Source of the DNA: Phycisphaeraceae bacterium | GTDB taxonomy: Bacteria; Planctomycetota; Phycisphaerae; Phycisphaerales; UBA1924 | Length of the DNA stretch: 48,894 nt | Assembly: GCA_026128865.1 (NCBI GenBank) | Contig: JAHCJE010000008.1 | Location: 1 to 48,894 of the forward strand | Reading direction: 5' to 3' | Part shown: piece by piece, positions 34,121-41,115 of the stretch | Position numbering within the stretch: the first letter of the stretch is position 1 | How the letters are laid out: each line of letters opens with the position of its first letter | Translations under genes and position numbers: made by a program | Notes under the pieces: model-generated | Database searches by the model: none | Told to the model about the DNA's origin: nothing | The model's input: the letters and a program-made list of their open reading frames with translations, nothing else

Positions 34121-35128
34121 ATGAGACGATCGATCCCCTGCGTTGTGGCCGTGTTGCTTGCGTCGGGCGTGGCCGTGCCGCTGGCGGGGTGCTCGGGGTG
34201 GAAGCGTGAACGCTCGGAGGCGCGCGCACGCACGGCAGCGGAGCGCGACAAGGCGGCGGAGGCGGCGGACTTCGGGAACCGGCTGCGCGAGCAGGGGCTT
34301 GACGAGGCCGCGCTGGCCGAGTTCGAGCGGGCGATCGCGATCAATCCGACGCTGACGGTGGCGTACCTCGGCGCGGGGGAAATCTACCGGCAACGCGGCG
34401 ACTACAACACCGCCGAGCAGCGTTACGCGGAGGCGGTGCGGCTGTCGCCATCGGACTTCGACGCGAACTACGGACACGGGCTGACGCTGCAACTGCTCAA
34501 CCGTCTGAGCGAGGCGGTGCGGGCATATCTGCGCGCGCTCGCGATCCGCCCGTTGGACTTCGCCGCCAACCGCGACCTGGGCACGGCGTTCCTGCAACTG
34601 GGCGAGGCGGCGCAGGGGCTGCCCTACGCGGAGCAGGCGGTGCGGGTCGATCCGTCGGACGGGCCGGCGCGGGTGAATCTCGGCGCGATCTACGCCGCGC
34701 TGGACCGGCACGCGGACGCGATCACACAGTACCACTACGCTGCCGAGTTGATGGTGATGTCGCCGGAGATCATGCTGAACCTTGCGGACTCCTACGGCAA
34801 GGTGGGCCGCTACGACGACATGGCGGCGACGCTGCGCGAGGTCATCCACCAGCGGCCGAGCGCACAGGCTCACGAGCGGCTCGGTTCGGCGTACTTCCGG
34901 GCCGGGCACTACGACCAGGCACTGGCGTCCTTCAGGGCTGCGACGGCGATGGACGCGAACCACTACCCGGCGCACAACGGCATCGCGGTCTGCCTGCTCA
35001 ACCGGTACCTGTGGTCGGACCGCACGGATCGGGCCGCGCTGGACGAAGCGCTGGACGCGCTGCGGCGGTCGCTGCGGATCGAGCGGAACCAGCCGAAGAT
35101 CGTGGAACTGCTGACGCGGTACGGGTGA
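34121..35128 (+). CDS. TPR-repeat lipoprotein
   Basis: The 335-residue product begins MRRSIPCVVAVLLASGVAVPLAGC, a lipoprotein signal with a perfect LAGC lipobox, then a short charged linker. Residues about 45-335 are consecutive tetratricopeptide repeats (for example AALAEFERAIAINPTL, TAEQRYAEAVRLSPSD, LPYAEQAVRVDPSD), about eight in all. Such proteins act as periplasmic scaffolds at the envelope. ATG 34121 has CGAGG upstream; an in-frame ATG at 34100 overlaps the nfo stop (ATGA) and would add seven residues before the signal peptide. It converges on iscX with 12 bp between stops. Confidence 0.85.
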   Translation: MRRSIPCVVAVLLASGVAVPLAGCSGWKRERSEARARTAAERDKAAEAADFGNRLREQGLDEAALAEFERAIAINPTLTVAYLGAGEIYRQRGDYNTAEQRYAEAVRLSPSDFDANYGHGLTLQLLNRLSEAVRAYLRALAIRPLDFAANRDLGTAFLQLGEAAQGLPYAEQAVRVDPSDGPARVNLGAIYAALDRHADAITQYHYAAELMVMSPEIMLNLADSYGKVGRYDDMAATLREVIHQRPSAQAHERLGSAYFRAGHYDQALASFRAATAMDANHYPAHNGIAVCLLNRYLWSDRTDRAALDEALDALRRSLRIERNQPKIVELLTRYG

Positions 35129-35140
35129 GGCGCTCGGGCG

Positions 35141-35377
35141 TCAGTCCTCGTCGTCGTCGCCACGCATGTCGTGGTACTCCTCGGTCCATCCGGCCTGGAT
35201 GGCTTCGAGGATGCGCTCGTTGACGGGGTGCGCCGGGTCTTCGAAGAACCCGGGCAGCGTCCGGACCATGTCCCGCAGGTGCACGAAGCCGACGGTCCCC
35301 GGGTCCATGTCGGGGAATCGGCCCGCGAGTTCCTCGGCGATGCGGTCCACGTCGAGCCAGTGAAACTGGTCGCTCAT
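35141..35377 (-). CDS. iscX: Fe-S assembly protein IscX
   Basis: The 78-residue protein matches IscX across its length: a WLDVDRIAEEL opening, then FPDMDPGTVGFVHLRDMV, corresponding to the YPDxDPxxVRFxDxxxW core of the family, then NERILEAIQAGWTEEY, and a strongly acidic tail (DDDED). IscX binds the desulfurase IscS and modulates Fe-S cluster assembly. A ferredoxin of the Isc type is encoded 840 bp upstream on the same strand, with two unknown genes between, so the usual fdx-iscX adjacency is interrupted but recognisable. Confidence 0.85.
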   Translation of the reverse strand: MSDQFHWLDVDRIAEELAGRFPDMDPGTVGFVHLRDMVRTLPGFFEDPAHPVNERILEAIQAGWTEEYHDMRGDDDED

Positions 35378-35490
35378 AGGAAGAGCCTTTCGTAACGCTC
35401 GATTATACGCCGGAGGAGCACGACCAGGCGCGCGCCCTCCGAGCCGCGGACCCGGCGGGCGAGGTCGAAGGCGTGACGGCTGGGGGCGAT

Positions 35491-35874
35491 CTAGACGCCG
35501 GGCGTGGCCTCCCACGGATACTCCGGGTTCTCGCCGTTGCCCGCGACGGCGGGCGCGAGACGCTCGATGGCAGCGACGAGCGGGAGCACGCGGTCGACGT
35601 AGACGCGCCACGCGTCGAAGTCGCCGTCGAAGAGCGCATCGGCGGCTTCCCTCCGGTTCCGAAGAAGCCGGAGCGCCTTCACGATGGCCACGTGCGAGCG
35701 GACCTCCGCGCCGTGTTGCTCGGCGCTGGTGCGCAGCTCGCGGCCGAGTTTCTCGGTCGCCATCTGCAGATAGTGCAGGCAATGACAAGCGGGCACCTCG
35801 TCCATCGACAGCAACACACCGAATACCGCAAGGTCGCTGGCAGCCTGGGTACGGAATGCCTCCCCACGGTCCAT
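35491..35874 (-). CDS. Hypothetical protein, HEPN-like helical bundle
   Basis: The 127-residue protein is helical. Its N-terminal half (AFRTQAASDLAVFGVLL...ACHCLHYLQMATEKLGRELR) resembles the HEPN pattern, where a first helix is followed by a helix ending in 'A-x-E-K'. RTSAEQH could be read as an R-x5-H motif of HEPN ribonucleases, but its position is atypical. It follows the 109-residue gene by 9 bp and is probably cotranscribed with it. No nucleotidyltransferase partner of the MNT type is visible. HEPN assignment is tentative. Confidence 0.7.
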   Translation of the reverse strand: MDRGEAFRTQAASDLAVFGVLLSMDEVPACHCLHYLQMATEKLGRELRTSAEQHGAEVRSHVAIVKALRLLRNRREAADALFDGDFDAWRVYVDRVLPLVAAIERLAPAVAGNGENPEYPWEATPGV

Positions 35875-35883
35875 GGCTCGTGC

Positions 35884-36213
35884 TCAGCCGAAGACCCGCC
35901 GAGGGCTGGCGCCGCCCCACGACTCCGGAAGACGCAATGACCCGGACTCGACCCGTCGCCAGTCCTCCTCCGACAGCAGCGCAACCTCAACGACGAACGG
36001 GAAGGCATCCGACTTCCCGAACCGGACCGCGCTCACCAGGCCGTTCTCCGGCGGAAGTTCGGCGTCCGAGACCTCAATGAAGCGGACCACACGCCGGTCG
36101 GGGTCGTCGTAGGAGATGATCCGCTTGATCGAGGGGTCCACGCTGGCGTGCTCGCGTGCGAGCGACTTCACCGCCTCGTCGTAGTCCCTGGTCTGAATCA
36201 TGGGGTTCAGCAT
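35884..36213 (-). CDS. Hypothetical protein (109 residues), partner of the HEPN-like gene
   Basis: The start is ATG 36213, four bases after the ferredoxin stop, with GAAGG just upstream. The protein is soluble, alpha/beta, with IKRIISYDDPDRRVVRFIEVSD and FPFVVEVALLSEEDW segments and no cysteine, membrane helix or catalytic motif that I recognise. The very tight spacing on both sides puts it in one operon with fdx and the HEPN-like gene. It could be an accessory of the Isc pathway or half of a toxin-antitoxin-like pair; I cannot decide. Confidence 0.7.
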   Translation of the reverse strand: MLNPMIQTRDYDEAVKSLAREHASVDPSIKRIISYDDPDRRVVRFIEVSDAELPPENGLVSAVRFGKSDAFPFVVEVALLSEEDWRRVESGSLRLPESWGGASPRRVFG

Positions 36214-36217
36214 ACCT

Positions 36218-36616
36218 TCAGTGCGGCACTTCCTTCACCGCGTTCCGGTTCCACGCCGGGACGCGAACGACGATCGGGCCTTCGCCCTCGATCTCGCACT
36301 GGCAACTCAGCCTGCTGTTTCGCTGCAGGCCGGGGGCCTCCTCGACGCGGTCCTCCTCGGCCTCGGTGGCTTCGGAGAGGGAGTCCATGCCCTTCTCAAC
36401 ATAGACGTGGCAGGTGGAGCAGGCGCAGACGCCGCCGCAGGCGTGCTCGATGTTGATGCCGGCTTCGATCGCCACTTCGAGCAGGTGCTCGCCCTTGGCG
36501 GCGAGGACGTCCCACTCGGTCTTCTCGGTACCGGTGAGGCCCTCGGGGTCTTCGAGCATGAACTTGACGGGCACGGTCGCCGGGCCGTGATCGTGGTCGG
36601 ATCGTCGCAGGTGCAT
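36218..36616 (-). CDS. fdx: Isc-type [2Fe-2S] ferredoxin
   Basis: The 132-residue product has the four cluster cysteines at 60, 66, 69 and 105 with exact spacing C-x5-C-x2-C-x35-C, in EHACGGVCACSTCHVYVEKG and SRLSCQC. This is the adrenodoxin/Isc-ferredoxin pattern, not the plant type. It donates electrons for cluster assembly in the Isc system. I chose ATG 36616, preceded by CAGGAG; an ATG at 36643 adds nine residues but lacks a good RBS. An extra Cys at 64 sits within the cluster loop. It heads a run ending in iscX. Confidence 0.93.
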   Translation of the reverse strand: MHLRRSDHDHGPATVPVKFMLEDPEGLTGTEKTEWDVLAAKGEHLLEVAIEAGINIEHACGGVCACSTCHVYVEKGMDSLSEATEAEEDRVEEAPGLQRNSRLSCQCEIEGEGPIVVRVPAWNRNAVKEVPH

Positions 36617-36738
36617 CGAGTCACGCTCCTGAATCAAGCCCATTGGCTGCGTCTTAGACTCATTCCACTGTAGGCCACGCTCCCGCGAACCCCAACACCG
36701 GATTCAACCCGGCCCGGACCTATCCTTTCCTCCCCATC

Positions 36739-37566
36739 ATGCCCGATCCCGGCCCAATCCACGCCCTCCCGGACCTCTCCGTCGTTGCCCCGGCGCACAA
36801 CGAGCGGGAGAACGTCGCTGAACTCGTCCGGCAGATCGAGGCGGCCCTCGACCGGGCGGGGATCCGCCACGAGATCGTGATCGTCGACGACGGGTCCACG
36901 GACGGCACGCGCGAGGTGGTCGAGCGCCTGATGCGGGATCGGCCCTCGCTGAGGTGCGTCAAGATGCTGCGCACGCCTCCGGGCAAGGGCAACGGCCAGT
37001 CGGCGGCGTTCCACGCCGGGTTTCGGGCGGCAAGGGCGCCGCTCATCGCCACGCTGGACGCGGACCTGCAGAACGACCCGGCGGACCTGCCGGCGATGCT
37101 CGACCTGATGCGATCGTCGGGGGCGGACCTGGTGCAGGGAGACCGCTCGCACGCACGGCGCGATTCGGCGGTGCGCCGGTGGGGTTCGGTCGTCGGACGC
37201 CTCTTCCGGCGATGGCTGCTGGGGGACACCATCCGCGACACGGGCTGCTCGCTGCGGATCATGCGGCGGGAGGTCGCGCTCGCGCTGCCGCTGGAGTTCC
37301 GCGGGGCGCACCGGTTCATCCCGGTGACGGCCCGGCACCTCGGGTACGCCGTGGTCGAGATGCCGGTGAACCACCGGCCCCGGGCGGCGGGCGAGACGAA
37401 GTACGGCATGGGGATCGCGCAGCGGGCGATCCCCGGGCTGATCGACTGCTTCGCGATCCGGTGGATGCGGTCGCGCCGGCGGCCGGTGGAGTGCGTGGAG
37501 GTCGAGCGGGCCGCGGATGCGACGCCGGTCGTATCTGTGCGCACGCCGCAGGAGGCCTCACGATGA
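36739..37566 (+). CDS. Glycosyltransferase family 2, polyprenyl-phosphate glycosyltransferase-like
   Basis: The 275-residue GT-A enzyme has LSVVAPAHNERENV at the start, IVDDGSTDGT (48-57) and TLDADLQNDP (105-114, the metal-binding DxD), then DTGCSLRIMRREV and KYGMG. This is the dolichol-phosphate mannosyltransferase (DPM1/ArnC-like) pattern, which transfers a sugar from a nucleotide donor to a polyprenyl phosphate. It lacks C-terminal membrane helices. The stop overlaps the start of the next gene (ATGA), a lipid-A-synthase N-domain protein, suggesting a joint envelope role. Divergent from fdx. Confidence 0.9.
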   Translation: MPDPGPIHALPDLSVVAPAHNERENVAELVRQIEAALDRAGIRHEIVIVDDGSTDGTREVVERLMRDRPSLRCVKMLRTPPGKGNGQSAAFHAGFRAARAPLIATLDADLQNDPADLPAMLDLMRSSGADLVQGDRSHARRDSAVRRWGSVVGRLFRRWLLGDTIRDTGCSLRIMRREVALALPLEFRGAHRFIPVTARHLGYAVVEMPVNHRPRAAGETKYGMGIAQRAIPGLIDCFAIRWMRSRRRPVECVEVERAADATPVVSVRTPQEASR

Positions 37567-38219
37567 AGCCGGGGCCGGTGATCGCAATGGTCGTGCTGCT
37601 CCTGGTGGGCGTTTGGCTCGTGCTGCAGCCGACGCTGCGGAAGTTCAAGCGGATCGACCCGGAGGCGGCGCGGATCGAACTCTCGCTCGGCGCGGCCCGC
37701 ATCGGGGTCGAGCAGCGGGCGAGCGGGGCGGGCGGGTTCGAGTACCACTTCGTGGGCGATCGTGATCTCGAATCGCTCGCGTGGATCGACGACGGCCGGT
37801 TCCAGACGATCGTGAACGACCGCATGAGGTCGTGGCAGTCGCGGCCTGCAATGGAGCGGACGCTGCTCGGGTTCTTCAACATCTCATCGTGGGGCAACTT
37901 CGTCTGGATCGTCGTCGGGCTGACGGGGCAGGCGTGCTTCTTCGGGCGCATGCTCGTGCAGTGGGTTGTGAGCGAGAAGTCGCGCCGATCGGTGGTGCCG
38001 GCGGTCTTCTGGTGGATGAGTTTCTTCGGGGGCGTCGCGCTGTTCGCGTACTTCGTGTGGCGGACGGACATCGTGGGCGTGCTGGGCCAGTCGACCGGGG
38101 TCGTGATCTATGCCCGCAACCTTCGGCTGATTCACAAGCACAATCGGCGGGTGCGGCGCGATGAGTCGAAGTCCCGGGACAGCGCGGCCGCGCCGGAGCC
38201 GGTCGCGGCGCAGCGGTAA
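37563..38219 (+). CDS. Lipid-A-disaccharide synthase N-terminal domain-like membrane protein
   Basis: The 218-residue protein has an N-terminal membrane helix (about 5-22), a periplasmic or cytosolic segment of about 85 residues, then a LAB_N domain at 113-190 with about three membrane helices. The signatures are GLTGQACFFGRMLVQWVVSE, SVVPAVFWWMSFFGG and GQSTGVVIYARNLRLI. The domain is known fused to LpxB or as a stand-alone protein beside a GT2. Translation is coupled to the GT2 by a 4-bp overlap. The pair probably makes or moves a lipid-linked sugar for envelope modification. Confidence 0.88.
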   Translation: MKPGPVIAMVVLLLVGVWLVLQPTLRKFKRIDPEAARIELSLGAARIGVEQRASGAGGFEYHFVGDRDLESLAWIDDGRFQTIVNDRMRSWQSRPAMERTLLGFFNISSWGNFVWIVVGLTGQACFFGRMLVQWVVSEKSRRSVVPAVFWWMSFFGGVALFAYFVWRTDIVGVLGQSTGVVIYARNLRLIHKHNRRVRRDESKSRDSAAAPEPVAAQR

Positions 38220-38240
38220 CACGGACGGGGGAGGCAGACC

Positions 38241-38870
38241 ATGCGAGTGATCTTCGACGAAGCCGAACTGCTGAGCGACGCCGCGACGCTGGAGCAGGGC
38301 CTGCGCGCCGGGACGGAGCGGGCGGAGGAACTGGGTCGGCTCATCGTCGAAGTGGTCGCCGACGGCGAGCCTCTGCCGGGCGAACTGCTCGACGATCCGG
38401 CCTCGCACACGGGCGCGTTCGCGGAACTGCGGATGACCTCGGCGGAACCTGCGGTCTTCCTGCGAGTGACGCTCATGGAAGCGGCCGATGCGCTCGAACA
38501 GGCGCGTGCCGAGCAACTGCTCGCCGCCGACCACATCGACCAGGGGCGAGCGCCGGACGCGTTCCAGGCGCTGGGCGTCGCGCTCGGGGTGTGGGACGCG
38601 GTGCGCGATCTGGTGCAGCGGGTCTCGCAACTGCTCGGGTTCGACCTCACCGAGGCCTCGGTCGTGGTGAGCGGCGAGGAGATTCGTGTTGAGGACTCGG
38701 TGGCGAGCCTGTCGCGCCAACTGGAGGAGGTGCGCCGCTGCGTCGCCGCCGAGGACTTGTCGGGGCTTGCCGATGCGCTGCGGTACGACCTGAGCGAGGA
38801 GGCAGACCGGTGGCGGTATCTGCTGACGGGCCTCGCGGAGGCTGTTCGCAACGCTCAGGGCGAGCAGTGA
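38241..38870 (+). CDS. Hypothetical protein (209 residues)
   Basis: Starts at an ATG preceded by GGGGGAGG, a strong RBS. The product is acidic and largely helical, with no signal, membrane helix or motif I know; residues 75-165 look like a helical bundle (LMEAADALEQARAEQLLAADHIDQ). It follows the lipid-A-domain gene by 21 bp and precedes another unknown gene by 13 bp, so it is probably in the same transcript. I do not recognise the family. Confidence 0.75.
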   Translation: MRVIFDEAELLSDAATLEQGLRAGTERAEELGRLIVEVVADGEPLPGELLDDPASHTGAFAELRMTSAEPAVFLRVTLMEAADALEQARAEQLLAADHIDQGRAPDAFQALGVALGVWDAVRDLVQRVSQLLGFDLTEASVVVSGEEIRVEDSVASLSRQLEEVRRCVAAEDLSGLADALRYDLSEEADRWRYLLTGLAEAVRNAQGEQ

Positions 38871-38883
38871 AGGCCGCCGACCC

Positions 38884-39579
38884 ATGCACGACGCACGCGC
38901 CGCGGCACGGATCGACGAGACGATGGAGCGAGCCTCCGAGGCGCTCGCGGCGACGGACTACTTCAAGGCCGAGTCGCTCTGTCTGCGCGCGCTGGACATG
39001 GCGCACCATGCCGGGGACTTCGAGCGGATGGCGCGGATCTGCCTGCCGCTTCAGGAGGCCCGCAGGCAGAAGCGGCTGCTGGCGATCGACGCGGGGTCGG
39101 TGTTCGTCGTCTCGCGGCCGGAGGACGTTCCGCGAAGGCTTGAGACCGGGCGGTACCTCGTGCAGCCGCCGATGATCGGCGCGGATGCGCGGGCGTTGCG
39201 TGAGGCCGCTGACCGGCAGCGTGTGCCTGCGCTCGTGCTCTGCCGCGAGCCGGCGACGAAGGCCGGGCTGTGGCCGATCGTGGCGGTCGGGCCGCAGACG
39301 ATCCGGGCGAAGGTGCCCCCCCCCTTGGACCCCCTCGCACCGGACGCGGCTTGGTTCGAGATGGCGGCCGAGGCGCTCGGCGACGCGGCCATCGCACGCC
39401 TGAAGCCGGACGATCCCCCCCACTGGCGGATCGACGACCTGCTCGAGTTCCTCGACGCCCACCCGGACCACGAGAAACTCCACCAGCGGCTGGAAGAGGC
39501 GTGCCGCGCGGCAGTCGGCCTCGCCGAGCCGATCCTCCCCCGCCGCCGCAACATCGTCGATGATCCCTTCGGCTTCTGA
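38884..39579 (+). CDS. Hypothetical protein with TPR-like N-terminus (231 residues)
   Basis: The N-terminal 55 residues resemble a helical TPR-like pair (ASEALAATDYFKAESLCLRALDMAHHAGDFERMARICL). The middle has alternating beta/alpha character (VFVVSRPEDVP, YLVQPPMIGADARAL, VPALVLCREP) and the end is helical, closing NIVDDPFGF. A C9 tract (39316-39324) encodes three prolines in frame. It is 13 bp after the previous unknown gene and may form a pair with it. No function can be given. Confidence 0.75.
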   Translation: MHDARAAARIDETMERASEALAATDYFKAESLCLRALDMAHHAGDFERMARICLPLQEARRQKRLLAIDAGSVFVVSRPEDVPRRLETGRYLVQPPMIGADARALREAADRQRVPALVLCREPATKAGLWPIVAVGPQTIRAKVPPPLDPLAPDAAWFEMAAEALGDAAIARLKPDDPPHWRIDDLLEFLDAHPDHEKLHQRLEEACRAAVGLAEPILPRRRNIVDDPFGF

Positions 39580-39606
39580 AGCCCTGACCTTCCGCTACGA
39601 TCCTGC

Positions 39607-40488
39607 GTGCGACGCTACGACATGCTCGCGATTGATCTCGACGGCACGCTGCTGGACCCGGCGGGGCGCGTCAGCGCGCGCAACGCGGAGGCGATCGTCC
39701 GGGCGCGCGAGGCCGGGATGGCCGTCACGGTCTGCACCGGGCGCGGGCTGGCCGAGTCGCTCTTTGCACTGCACGCGATCGGGCAGGAAGAACCGGTCGT
39801 CGTCGCAGGCGGGTCGATGATCGCCTGCCCGTGCACCGGAGCGACCCTGCTCCGGTTCCCGATGCACGCTACGCTCTCGTCGCGCCTTGTGGATGCCATC
39901 CTCCACCACGGGCACGCAGCGCTGGTCCTCAAGGACCGGCACGCGGCGGGCTACGACTACCTCGTCGTCACCGGGGAGAAGCAGCACCCACTCGACCCGA
40001 CCACTCAGTGGTGGTTCGAAACCATGCGGGTGAACGTGCGGCTGGCCCGCTCGATCGCCGAGGACGAACACCCGGACCACACGGTGCGCGTCGGGGTGTG
40101 CGCGCGTCCGGCCGCGCTCGAGGGCGTGGAGGCCGTCGTGCGGGCCGAGTTCGGCGGGCTGGTCTGCTACCACAACTTCCCGGCGGTTGTAGACGCGGAG
40201 AAGGCGACGGACACGAACGCAGTCCACATCCTCGAACTCTTCGACGCCCGGGCGGACAAGTGGTCGGCGATCCGGCACGTCGCGGGCGAGCGCGGCATCG
40301 ACGCCTCGCGCATCTGCGCCATCGGCGACCAGGTGAACGACCTGACGATGATCCGCGGCGCGGGACTCGGCGTGGCGATGGGGAACGCGATCCCGGACGT
40401 GCGGGCCGCGGCGGGGCGCATCACGCGCTCGAACGGCGAGGACGGCGTGGCGTGGGCGGTGGAGCGGGTGCTCGGGGGGGAGTGGTGA
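39607..40488 (+). CDS. HAD-superfamily IIB (Cof-type) phosphatase
   Basis: The 293-residue enzyme has motif I DLDGTLLD (nucleophile D10, D12), motif II VCTGRG, motif III Lys around K218 and motif IV GDQVNDLTMI (240-249), with a Cof-type C2 cap between. Such enzymes dephosphorylate sugar phosphates or pyridoxal phosphate. GTG 39607 is used as start because it gives the normal spacing before DxDGT; the ATG at 39622 would cut into the first strand. The RBS is weak. The dead transposase element begins 24 bp after the stop. Confidence 0.88.
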   Translation: MRRYDMLAIDLDGTLLDPAGRVSARNAEAIVRAREAGMAVTVCTGRGLAESLFALHAIGQEEPVVVAGGSMIACPCTGATLLRFPMHATLSSRLVDAILHHGHAALVLKDRHAAGYDYLVVTGEKQHPLDPTTQWWFETMRVNVRLARSIAEDEHPDHTVRVGVCARPAALEGVEAVVRAEFGGLVCYHNFPAVVDAEKATDTNAVHILELFDARADKWSAIRHVAGERGIDASRICAIGDQVNDLTMIRGAGLGVAMGNAIPDVRAAAGRITRSNGEDGVAWAVERVLGGEW

Positions 40489-40512
40489 GCGCGTGTACGC
40501 GATTCGTGTGCG

Positions 40513-40538
40513 TACGAGCCCTCCGCGGAAGCGGAGGG
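40513..40538 (+). repeat. REP-like hairpin A with TACGAGCCC box
   Basis: The box TACGAGCCC (40513-40521) runs into an 8-bp stem CCCTCCGC-GGAA-GCGGAGGG (40519-40538). Hairpin B on the other strand shares the box and the GCGGAAGC core at the same spacing, while the three stem bases between differ and are compensated (TCC/GGA here). It ends two bases from the transposase stop codon. Confidence 0.7.
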
Positions 40539-40540
40539 GG

Positions 40541-41028
40541 CTACTGCCCGTACATCACGTAATCCAACGCTCCCTGAAGCCCTTCCGCGTTGTTGACCCA
40601 TCTCGTGCTTCCGTGGTCGGTCCACACGCGGCGGCTCGGACCGACAAGTTTGTGAGAGCGGAGCGCTCTCGTAGCCCACGACTTGAAGGATTGCATGACC
40701 CGCTCAGGCGGTGGAAGGGGCACGCCGGGCCGGCCGCAGTCGATGACGAGAGAACGTGCGTGCCGGGAGTCGCGAGCGCCAGGATGTGCCAGCCCTTGAC
40801 CTCCGCGTGCTCGCGGATCGCCGCCTGCACGACGGCCTGCGCGTCCTCATCCATGAGGTACTGCGGTTGCGACATCTTCTCGAGCATCGCGAGGACTCGG
40901 GACTCGTCCTCGGGCAGGAACGGCATGCCCGGGCGGTTGTGATCGCAGTCAACGGTTCCGCGAGCGTCCCCGTGGAGGCGAGTTCCGTAGGTCGTCCAGG
41001 TCAGGAAGTAGGCGAGGGGGGCGGGCAT
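40541..41028 (-). pseudogene. REP-associated tyrosine transposase (Y1/HUH family), inactivated by a one-base deletion
   Basis: From ATG 41028 the frame encodes LAYFLTWTTYGTRLHGD and RGTVD, the hallmark N-terminus of RAYT proteins. At His91 (40756-40758) it goes off frame. Continuing in the next frame from 40750 gives LVIDCGRPGVPLPPPERVMQ, WATRALRS, WTDHGSTRWV and ALDYVMYGQ, the expected C-terminus, ending at 40541. Only two bases (CT, 40751-40752) separate CAC-GTT from CTC-GTC-ATC. Adding one base as CAT or CAC restores His-Val-His, the HUH motif. The catalytic Tyr in DYVMYGQ is still readable. The protein would be about 161 residues if repaired, normal for the family. It is thus a recently disabled gene, or a sequence error. 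Confidence 0.85.
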
Positions 41029-41067
41029 TCCCGGAGCGTACCAAAGGGGTACGTACTGGACCATTCG

Positions 41068-41092
41068 CCCGAGCTTCCGCTCGGGGCTCGTA
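41068..41092 (-). repeat. REP-like hairpin B with TACGAGCCC box (inverted copy)
   Basis: On the minus strand the box TACGAGCCC (41092-41084) leads into a 7-bp stem CCCGAGC-GGAA-GCTCGGG. It matches hairpin A in box, core GCGGAAGC and spacing, with a compensated stem (CGA/TCG). It lies 24 bp before the rsmA start codon and 40 bp before the transposase ATG. Confidence 0.7.
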
Positions 41093-41115
41093 TTGGGGGT
41101 TCGTATCATGGAACG

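Larger units (their letters stand above)
40513..41092. mobile_element. RAYT-type element: dead transposase between inverted REP-like hairpins
   Basis: The 580-bp unit comprises two REP-like hairpins in inverted orientation (40513-40538 and 41068-41092) around a frameshifted tyrosine transposase gene. The order hairpin - transposase - inverted hairpin is that of REP-associated transposase units. It lies between the HAD gene and rsmA, close to the rsmA start. Confidence 0.7.

Noticed and set aside
32969-34975. A 668-codon minus-strand frame over nfo and the TPR gene
   Set aside because: It is antisense to two clearly recognisable proteins, and its product is Arg/Ser/Pro-rich without motifs.
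35491-36213. A HEPN/MNT toxin-antitoxin pair
   Set aside because: The 109-residue partner lacks the GSxxxG/DxD motifs of an MNT nucleotidyltransferase, so only a looser pairing is noted.
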